Shown piece by piece: positions 57,180 through 64,000 of a DNA stretch of 64,000 nt. The notes beneath the pieces are model-generated. The model saw only the letters and a program-made list of their open reading frames with translations, did no database searches and was not told where the DNA came from. The DNA is taken from NCBI GenBank assembly GCA_002007465.1, contig LNAC01000164.1, positions 2,673,406-2,737,405 of the forward strand, written 5' to 3'. This DNA comes from Ailurus styani. Taxonomy: Eukaryota; Chordata; Mammalia; Carnivora; Ailuridae. The number at the start of each line of letters is the position of its first letter. Position 1 is the first letter of the stretch. The position numbers and the translations under genes are program-made.

Positions 57180-58190
57180 GAGGCCCACTTTTGATCCTGA
57201 CATAGGGTCACTTCCAGCAGATTCTTGGGTGGAAGCATTGAGGTTGCTACTGTTACTGCTTCCAAAGCGTGTACCCACCAAGGCCCAAAGGAGGACCCAT
57301 ATGTGGCCCACAGGCTTTCTTGGGTGGAGGCTCTTGGGTCAGAGACTCTGTGTTCTACCACCTTCCCATACCTCGGGCAGGGTCTGCTACACTCGCCTCC
57401 TTCCCAGCTCCCTTGCCTTCAACCCTGCCTCTGGCTCAAGCCCACATTAAAGGCCTTCCAACTTGGATGTGGGCCCAGGCTGGAGCTCATTACAGCCCTG
57501 TGGCCAGGCCCTCCATTTTCTCTTCCAGGTTAAGACTTGGCAGGCATCAAAGACTGCCAGGAACACCCCACAGGCCTTCTCCCTTAATGATCTCTCTCCG
57601 TTCCTCGGTCTGCGTGGCCTCCCTAGCCAAGCTTTGCTCACCAGAGCCTCTGGTGACTTTTCGCAAGCTTTTCTTCATTCCAACAAACAGAATTCAGTGA
57701 CTAATTGCTGGTATTTTTTTTTCCCCTCAAGACTCTATTTATATAGGCTGTCATGTTGGGGGTGGGGAAGAGCAGGCTTTAGTCTTGGGAGGACTGCTGT
57801 TTCCTGCTACTGCCATCATTAGACGGAGGCCCATGTAGCATTGATGTCCACGCTTTGTCTTTATTCTTGTATTTTTTTTGTCGTTTCGACATTTGGTTCT
57901 TTGAACATCTAACATCCCTTTTATGCTTCTCATCTCCCACGGAAGATTGTTGTATTTTGTCCCCCACCGAAGCCGAGTTTTCCTTTTGTCAGATTTCTTA
58001 CTTTCTTCTTTAATGTATTTTGATCAGTGCGGCCATGTAGGTCTGGGTTTTATTGGGAGCTTTTCATCTTGGCAGTGGCCCTCAGGGCTTGGGTCTTCTT
58101 GCAAAAGCCTGGCTCTGCCTCAGGCCCCTGAAGCAGGCCTTACCTGGCCAAGGCTACAGAGAGCCCAGCCTGTCACCTGTACAGGGACGT
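57180..58190. other. Unique intronic sequence, nothing recognised
   Basis: Dense overlapping frames (up to 173 codons, minus 56790-57311) reflect GC-rich composition. No domain-like text. Confidence 0.4.
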
Positions 58191-58198
58191 GCTCTAGC

Positions 58199-58397
58199 CA
58201 ACAATTCTCAAACTTAAGCATGCATGAGAATCAACAGGATTTAACCGGGACCTATTAAAATACAGATTGCCAGGCCCCACCCCTAAAACTTCTCATTCAG
58301 TAAGTCTGAGATGGGGCCTGAGAATTTTTATTGCACATTATTTCCCAGGTGATGCTGGTACTGCTTGTCCAGAGACCACATTTTTAAAAAACCACTG
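58199..58397 (+). mobile_element. MER5A-type hAT-Charlie element
   Basis: The left end CAACAATTCTCAAACTTAAG and right end AAAACCACTG are decayed terminal inverted repeats. Inside are GCCAGGCCCCACCCCTAAAA, CATTCAGTAAGTCTGAGATG and CCCAGGTGATGCTGGTACTG, the MER5A consensus. About 200 bp, non-autonomous, ancient. Flanking 8-mers are too decayed to call. Confidence 0.92.
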
Positions 58398-58689
58398 TTT
58401 TAGTATATTTGTTCCTTTACCGTGTGCCGGAGTGTCCAAGGCCCTAGAGAGGGGAGACTAGCAGAAGACCAGGTTCCCTTTTCCCCGTACTGAGCCCAGC
58501 TCTCCAAAATTAGATGACAGCTGTTGGCAGCGGCATCGTGATATTTAAACACTTTTACAGTGATTTCACTTGCCCTAAGTCATTTCATATAGCAGATCCT
58601 CTGCTTAAGTCATAGAGTTTCTTCAGTTGAGAAGCTCAGATAAGAACTCTTCCTTGGTCTTTCAGCTAGGAGTTTGTGGTGTTCCCCCA

Positions 58690-59065
58690 GTCGAATCCAG
58701 GTCTCTTAGCTCCTATTCTTGAGCTTTAGGGACTCTGCCACTGACTACATCACTAGGTGACCTTGGGAAAAAGTACTTAACTCTCTGTGACTTAGTTTAT
58801 TGATTAGTAAAATGGGGGTAAAAATATCTGCCTCATAGAGTTGTCATGAGGACTGTGTGACTTAATTTTTTTTTTTTTTATTAAAAGGAGTACAGGTTGG
58901 GGGGTGGGGAAGGGGAGTAGCAGACTCCCCGCTGAGCATGGAGCCCACGAGGGACTCGATTCCAGGACCTCGGGATCATGACCTGAGCTGAAGGCAGATG
59001 CTTAACCGACTGAGCCATCCAGGCGCCACTTGACTTAACATTTGAAAGTACTTGAGAGCTATGAA
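58690..59065 (+). repeat. MIR SINE, plus strand, split by a Can-SINE
   Basis: GACTCTGCCACTGACTACAT, GGTGACCTTGGGAAAAAGTA, TTAGTAAAATGGGGGTAAAA, TTGTCATGAGGACTGTGTGA; it resumes after the SINE with TTTGAAAGTACTTGAGAGC. Confidence 0.87.
58866..59030 (-). mobile_element. Can-SINE inside MIR, minus strand
   Basis: Poly-T, GGAGTACAGGTTGGGGGGTG ... GAGCCATCCAGGCGCCAC. Target copies TGACTTAA at 58858 and 59031. Confidence 0.93.
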
Positions 59066-59069
59066 AGGA

Positions 59070-59580
59070 CAGCACTCCAGAATTCATTCTCCTCTTGACT
59101 GTGAGGGGCTGCCCTTAGTTGTGCATTTCTGTTATTTCAGGAGCCCCAGGAGAATGTCCCACCACCCCCGAGGCGTATCCCTGGCTAGGACAGGGCTCCA
59201 TCACTTTGGAAGGGCCCTTCTCTCCGTGGTCTGCCCTGAGGGAACTGGAGCATAGCACGTGGTGGATGGCCTTTGCCTCCAGGAGTTGAAGATGAGGCTG
59301 TCACTGTTGGGGGGGTCCGTGTGAGACGTTTAAGACCAAAGGGGAGCCCCCAGGAGAGCAGCTTGCATCACCTCCTGCCCTCCTTGGGAGCTGCTGCCAT
59401 CGAGGCCCTGCAACGCTCAGCCCTGGAATGCCCCTTGGGGCTTCATTTAGAGGGAGGAGAAGTCAAGCCTGCCCTTTTTGGGGTTTTCGCTCTTCCTGCT
59501 TTTCCACCTTCTGATTGGGGCATTTACAGAAGTGGCTGAGGTTTTACATGAAAAACTGGCCCTGGTAATGTTGTTATTAT
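59070..59580. other. Unique intronic sequence, nothing recognised
   Basis: GC-rich unique sequence with scattered CpGs. No gene or repeat identified. Confidence 0.4.
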
Positions 59581-59584
59581 TGAA

Positions 59585-59735
59585 CCTGTTGAGCTGAGTG
59601 TCTCAGGAACTGTTATATTCGATATTTCATTTAATCCTTATGACAGTCTTCTGAAATAATCTTCATTTTACAGATGGAGGAGGCTTGGGCAAAGACAGGT
59701 TAATTCGGTTGTTCTGGCTCCAGAAGCCCTGATCT
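59585..59735 (-). repeat. MIR SINE, minus strand
   Basis: CATTTAATCCTTATGACAGT, TCATTTTACAGATGGAGGAG, GCTCCAGAAGCCCTGATC. Confidence 0.75.
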
Positions 59736-59739
59736 TTAC

Positions 59740-60680
59740 CAGTGCGATGCTGCCTCCTGGGACCCTGCCCTGTTATTTCCCTCCATGGTGCCCTTGTCTC
59801 CCTCCCGTGGATTCCTGGCCTTATTCTGTTCCCAGGATCTTTTGCCCCTCATTTCACTGTCTAGAGTCCAGGCCTGTGCAAAGTCTTTATTTACCTTTGT
59901 ACTTTCCATAGAACTTAATACAAAGCCTTATACAGAGGGTGACCATATGTTCCATTTGTACCTCTTGTCCTAGTGCAGTAATTAATAGTACCTCCTTTCA
60001 CTCTTCAAAGTGTCTGTTTGGACGGTAAATTATGTGGTCACTCTACTTACACATGACCGATTCTCCCAACCCAGGGGCAGTGGCATTTTAATAGAGGAGC
60101 CTGAAAGACAGAATTATCGTTAAGACTCAAAGAAATAAATCGCAGATGGTAAAAATTTAAGCACTTTTACAGCCCAGCGGGCAAGAGGATTTCAACAGAG
60201 GTTCTACTCAGCACCCCACAAACCTACCACAAAGAACTATTTCTAAGTCCAAACTTGAGGCCTTTGAAGGTCACCAGGCTGGTCTCAGATTTCGCAGGGC
60301 CAGAGTCCTACTGGGTGGCTTCGTGGAAGTGTCTGACAAGCAAGGCCAGAAAATGGGAAGGACTGACTGCCAAAAGTGTTTGCTTTTCCACCTCTCTCGG
60401 GCAGAAGGCAGCCTTGCCTGGAAGCTGACTATCCTCAGCACCTGAGGCTTCCTGCAGGAGAGAGCCATCGGGGGCTGGCCCTTTCCAGTGCTGAACTCAA
60501 GCCTAGTAGGAGCCTAGACTCGGGGTCCCGGTGTTGGGGATTCTGCTCACCTCCGGCTCTACCCCACACGGTAGACCTGGGACCACGGCCACCCTCAGCC
60601 TTGGTGTGTGCAAGTCACATTCTGGGCTGTGTCCTTGGCCCATTTGTAAGCAGCTGGAAACTGCTGTGCATATGTCGGTT
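59740..60680. other. Unique intronic sequence, nothing recognised
   Basis: No named repeat. Possible conserved patch at 60120-60200 (CAAAGAAATAAATCGCAGAT, AAGCACTTTTACAGCCC). Confidence 0.4.
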
Positions 60681-60689
60681 CACACTTGA

Positions 60690-61010
60690 ACTGGTTTAAT
60701 GTTTTTTCTTTTAAGCTGCAATCTAAAATTCAGCCAGACAGGCTTTAACGAGCACTAAATCGTCAAGCCTTTTGTTTCCCTTGCTATTCAAGCCATAGAG
60801 ATTTTGTATTTGATTCAGCAACAATTGCTGTATCTTAAACAAACCATTTACATTTTGACATTAACTATTTTATGAGCGTAACTTTTTTGTTGGCATCAGA
60901 ACGGTTCCAACAGAAGGCCTTTTAACGATTTATTAGAAAAAGTTTAAAAGGTCTGTGGAAGGTGATTCTTAACATTTTCTTTGGGGGCAAGAGAGACTTT
61001 CATCTGAGTT
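60690..61010. promoter_or_regulatory. Candidate conserved non-coding element
   Basis: AT-balanced unique sequence with GGCTTTAACGAGCACTAAAT, GATTCAGCAACAATTGCTGT (SOX-like ACAAT and an inverted repeat around CAATTG), CATTAACTATTTTATGAGCG and TTTTAACGATTTATTAG. No frame, no repeat. Inference from appearance. Confidence 0.42.
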
Positions 61011-61749
61011 CATTTGGTTAATACATACAGACTGTAACCTTTCCCCCCATCTTAATGACTTTTGATCTTCCTCAGGTCATTCTTTCAGGGCACCTGCCTG
61101 GTCGAACCGTCCATTTTTCAGATTACATCTAACACTGGACTCTTTTGCACAGCGACTTGTCTAATAAAGTGCCTCTCCGCATGTCCTTGTTGGCTGTTAA
61201 TTTTGTCTACTAGAGGCAGAAACTATTATCATTCTTTGCTCTGGCCCCAAACTGCTTAGCTGAGGACCGTGTGCACGCTGGGCCCAATCAGGATTGGTCT
61301 GCCAACTGTTGGGACGAAGAGCCTCGGTCAGACAAATAGTATGCTCACAAAGGGAAACACCCATCATTCTGTCTGCAGAAGCTCAGAGTAACTGGGGCTT
61401 TTCTCCGGTTCTTAAATGTCTTCACAGACTAGGAAGTCTTGTCTTTCCTTCTAGGCCCCCATTCCAGCGCCTGGTGACAAAGGCCTAAGGGCCTCAGGTA
61501 AGGGCAGGCCTTCTAGTTGGGTTCCTACCTTAGGCGAAGCTCTGTGTCCTTCTTCACCTGGAGTCTTAAGCCTGACTAGGGAGTCAGGAGACCCACTCCA
61601 CCCAGTTTTCTCCTCTGTTACAGGGTGACAGAAGTGGCAAGGGGCAGGAAACTCATGCTTTCTTGGGCCAGGGGAGGAACCACACAAACCTCCCCTAGCT
61701 GGGGAGGCCCTGTTGATCCACCCCCACAGAGAACCGGGAGCCTGGGTGC

Positions 61750-62010
61750 TGCAATTCCCTCTAAGAGCTATAACTAATTGTTCATAAAGATCTTTCCAAA
61801 TACCAATGATGCAAAATATTTGAATGGTTTACCATATTGTTCACCATATTTAAACTGTCAGAAACCTTAAATATCTGAGCAGAACCTTAGCAAACAAAGG
61901 ATATTTTGGGGACTTGTTATGTATGTTGTACAGCAGAGAGATTTGTAGTCTATATGACTTCCAAATCCTGTAAACGAAGCATTTCAGTGTTGTCATTTTC
62001 AGCTATAGAC
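61750..62010. promoter_or_regulatory. Candidate conserved non-coding element
   Basis: AACTAATTGTTCATAAAGAT, CCAATGATGCAAAATATTTG, ATGGTTTACCATATTGTTCA and CCTTAGCAAACAAAGGATAT contain homeodomain-, C/EBP-, forkhead- and TCF-like sites in repeat-free DNA. Confidence 0.42.
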
Positions 62011-62559
62011 CATCCCACGATTGTTGCTTTTTCTTTTGCTATTAAGAGATGGCTCTATATGTCCATTATTTCTCAATAAAACTGGGGAGGGGGGAGAATG
62101 GCTCATTCATAAACACTTCTGCAGTCTGTGGCAGAAGCCAAACTGGCCCCGCTCCATTCCATGGGCTCTGATAAAGGGGAGGAGGAAGTTGGAGGGAAGG
62201 GTGAGTGATTGCCCAGCACACACCTCTGAGCCTTGAGAGCAAGATCTGGGCGAGTAAGGGAGTTCCTTCCTGAGCCACCAAGGGCCTATCGAGAAGGTGG
62301 ATAGCCTGCAGTTGGGAACAAAGATTGGCTAGGTTATTTCCCTGCAGCCCTCTTACCCTGTGGATCTGGTCTGCCCTGGTCCCCCCAGCATCTTGGGTGA
62401 TAGAGATAGACCACCAGCTGGTATAGATGACCTCAAGTAACATCCTCTCTGTGTTCTCTAATAAACTTGATAAATCTGACTGTGTGGAAAATCTCCCATA
62501 TGCTTTAGTCTAAATTTTCTTCTGCTTAACCTTGTTACTCCTACCTTGCCTCCCTCAGA

Positions 62560-62710
62560 CTGCCTGAGACAATTACTGGGAGGCATTTGTTGAATAATTA
62601 GAGGCCACAGATAATTTCTCTTTAGCTCTCAATCTTGCATGTTACCCACCCTGTGGCCTCCCTTTAGCCAGCTCTAATTAGCTTCTTTGATCCTTCCTCC
62701 CAATCTCTCC
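62560..62710. promoter_or_regulatory. Candidate conserved non-coding element (homeodomain sites)
   Basis: GAGACAATTACTGGGAGGCA, GAATAATTAGAGGCCACAGA, GCTCTAATTAGCTTCTTTGA: three TAATT-core sites in 150 bp of non-repeat DNA, with a TCF/LEF-like CTTTGAT. Confidence 0.4.
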
Positions 62711-62944
62711 CTCTAGCTTGTTAATTACCTTTCTCCCCCATGAATTCTTTCTGCCCTGCCTTTGTCCACATAGCCAGAGGAGCTGAGAATGACAACCTTG
62801 GGCCACTCGTTGGGGGAGGTGGTACTTCTTTGTCTCCAACCACAGGTAGCCCCTCCTACTTCGGAGAAGCCTGAAAACCCAGGCTCTCCTTAGCAGAAAA
62901 GTAAAAATAGTATTTTTCATTAAATAGTATAATACTTTATGATA

Positions 62945-63155
62945 AAACAACTATTAATTGAATGCTTGGTATTTGCCAGGAATTGTGCTGATCTCCTTAT
63001 ATATTATCATATTTCACCCCCACAGCAGTCCTAAGGGATAAATATTACTAATTCCTGTTTATAGATGCAGAAACTAAAGTCCAAAGAGGTTTTAAGTAAG
63101 TTGTTTAAGTCACACAACTTGAAAATGCTGGAAAGTAGGACTTGAACCCATTTCT
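62945..63155 (-). repeat. MIR SINE, minus strand
   Basis: GAATGCTTGGTATTTGCCAG, ATGCAGAAACTAAAGTCCAA, AAGTCACACAACTTGAAAAT, GGACTTGAACCCA. Confidence 0.87.
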
Positions 63156-63159
63156 CTTT

Positions 63160-64000
63160 GGCACCAGAGCAACTTTTATTCACTGGTTTGCTCACTGAGT
63201 TTGGGCTTTTGTTGAAATAAAAGTTGAGATCCCTGGCTCTTGGCCTACCCCAAAACACATAAACTAACCGTGGGATAGGAAGTCAGCTATTTACCATCAG
63301 CGTAGAAGATGATTTCTGAATTGAGATGATAGAACTGGTGCTGAAGCAAGCTGGTGTGGCACTTTGGGTCTCCGTGTATCTGAGCAGCTGGAAATCTCCT
63401 TCAGTAGAAAACAAGACTGATAAATTCTTGATTTGCTCTAATTCTTAACTTACTTTCCTGACAAATTCATCTCTCAGATGATTAAGGGAACCATCACTGA
63501 AATTATATTCTGAGCAACAGAAAGGATACGTTCAGTGAAGTGGAAGTGTTGGGGACCTTAGCAGGAAGTGGCCATGTTTGGAGAAGCCAAGGGAAATGCA
63601 GAACTCTCTGGGTTTAAGGGAAAGCAGACTGTAGAAGATAGGATATTTGGGCAAGAGCTTCAAAAGGAGGATGACTCAGTCTGAGCAGTGAAATGTGCTC
63701 AATGCCGTGATAGGTGATTGCTGCAGGGAACAAGGGAGGAGGCGCCTAGAGGTCAACATGGCCGCACAGTGAGTGGTTAGAGTGGAGTTTTTGTGTAAGA
63801 GATGAAAAAAGGTGAACAAACAGTGAAGGGTGCGAAGCTCTGACAACACTGTCAGGAATACCAGGAGGGTGAGACCTGGGATGCTAAGAACAAAGGGACC
63901 TGCCCAAGCAGCGTTCAGAGTGAGAGTATGGCTAGGAGAGCATCAACCCCCTGCCTTGGCAGATGAGTCATTGCCGCAGGTGAGGGCATTCCCGTCCTCC
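63160..64000. other. Intronic sequence to the window edge, nothing certain
   Basis: Purine-rich text around 63640-63800 may be another fragment of the old repeat family seen at 7455, but this is weak. No exon with splice sites was found. Confidence 0.35.

Larger units (their letters stand above)
11920..64000 (+). other. SIL1: SIL1 intron 7 (5' part, more than 52 kb)
   Basis: The intron begins GTGAGT after exon 7 and continues beyond the right edge. No stretch matching the expected SIL1 exon 8 was found by eye. All longer reading frames here are either in recognisable transposons or lack protein-like features. The left half is LINE-rich and AT-rich; the right half is richer in unique sequence with conserved-looking patches. 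A small or non-coding nested transcript cannot be excluded without expression data. Confidence 0.8.

Noticed and set aside
56790..57311. 173-codon minus-strand frame
   Set aside because: It overlaps an ancient interspersed repeat and several equally long frames on the other strand; chance in GC-rich DNA.
11920..64000. Search for SIL1 exon 8
   Set aside because: No sequence following the split codon after exon 7 with matching protein text and splice sites was seen by eye; it probably lies beyond the window.
1..64000. CRISPR arrays, operons, prophage, riboswitches
   Set aside because: The regularly recurring blocks are dispersed SINEs in both orientations with target duplications. The DNA is a mammalian intron, so bacterial feature types do not apply.

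Overview
This window is mammalian nuclear DNA from a carnivoran, most likely a mustelid-like caniform. The evidence is about 29 copies of the carnivore-specific tRNA-Lys-derived SINE (Can-SINE). They have the GGCTCAGTGGGTTAAAGCC-type head, a CT-rich body and an AATAAATAAATAAAATCTT tail, on both strands. Many are young enough to keep clear target-site duplications. A carnivore-type L1 3' end is also present. The mustelid assignment rests on SINE subfamily wording recalled from memory, so it is less certain than Carnivora.

The only real protein-coding sequence I can support is two internal exons of SIL1 on the + strand. SIL1 is the ER-lumen nucleotide exchange factor for BiP/HSPA5. Exon 6 (6083-6274, 192 nt) and exon 7 (11798-11919, 122 nt) have intact frames, canonical splice sites and lengths that match the human exons as I remember them. 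The layout is therefore: 1-6082 end of intron 5, exon 6, 6275-11797 intron 6, exon 7, and 11920-64000 the first 52 kb of a very long intron 7. Exon 8 was not found and should lie beyond the right edge.

The introns hold layered repeats. 700-2000 is an old L1 3' end split by a SINE. 3065-5934 is a nearly full-length Tigger1 DNA transposon (minus strand) with a broken transposase, itself invaded by a 5'-truncated carnivore L1 and by a SINE. 19.8-33.2 kb is LINE-rich and AT-rich, with an old, nearly complete minus-strand L1 (25.2-30.2 kb), a Tigger-like end, a plus-strand L1 tail (30.5-32.2 kb) and a SINE nested in a SINE (29.3-29.7 kb). 46.5-47.8 kb is another old L1 3' end. Several MIRs, a MER5A-type hAT element and other ancient repeats are scattered through the rest.

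The right half (about 35-64 kb) is less repeat-dense. It contains several non-repetitive patches rich in homeodomain, POU and AP-1-like motifs that look like conserved non-coding elements, for example 39.84-40.25, 51.6-51.8, 60.7-61.0, 61.75-62.0 and 62.56-62.71 kb. There are assembly blemishes: a 72-base N gap inside a SINE (38154-38225) and three single Ns. One single N lies exactly at the junction of a 98%-identical 143-bp tandem duplication, which may be artificial.

I see no bacterial-type operon, CRISPR array, riboswitch, tRNA gene or novel coding system. The most interesting signals are the candidate regulatory elements in intron 7, the nested transposon archaeology and the possible false duplication.
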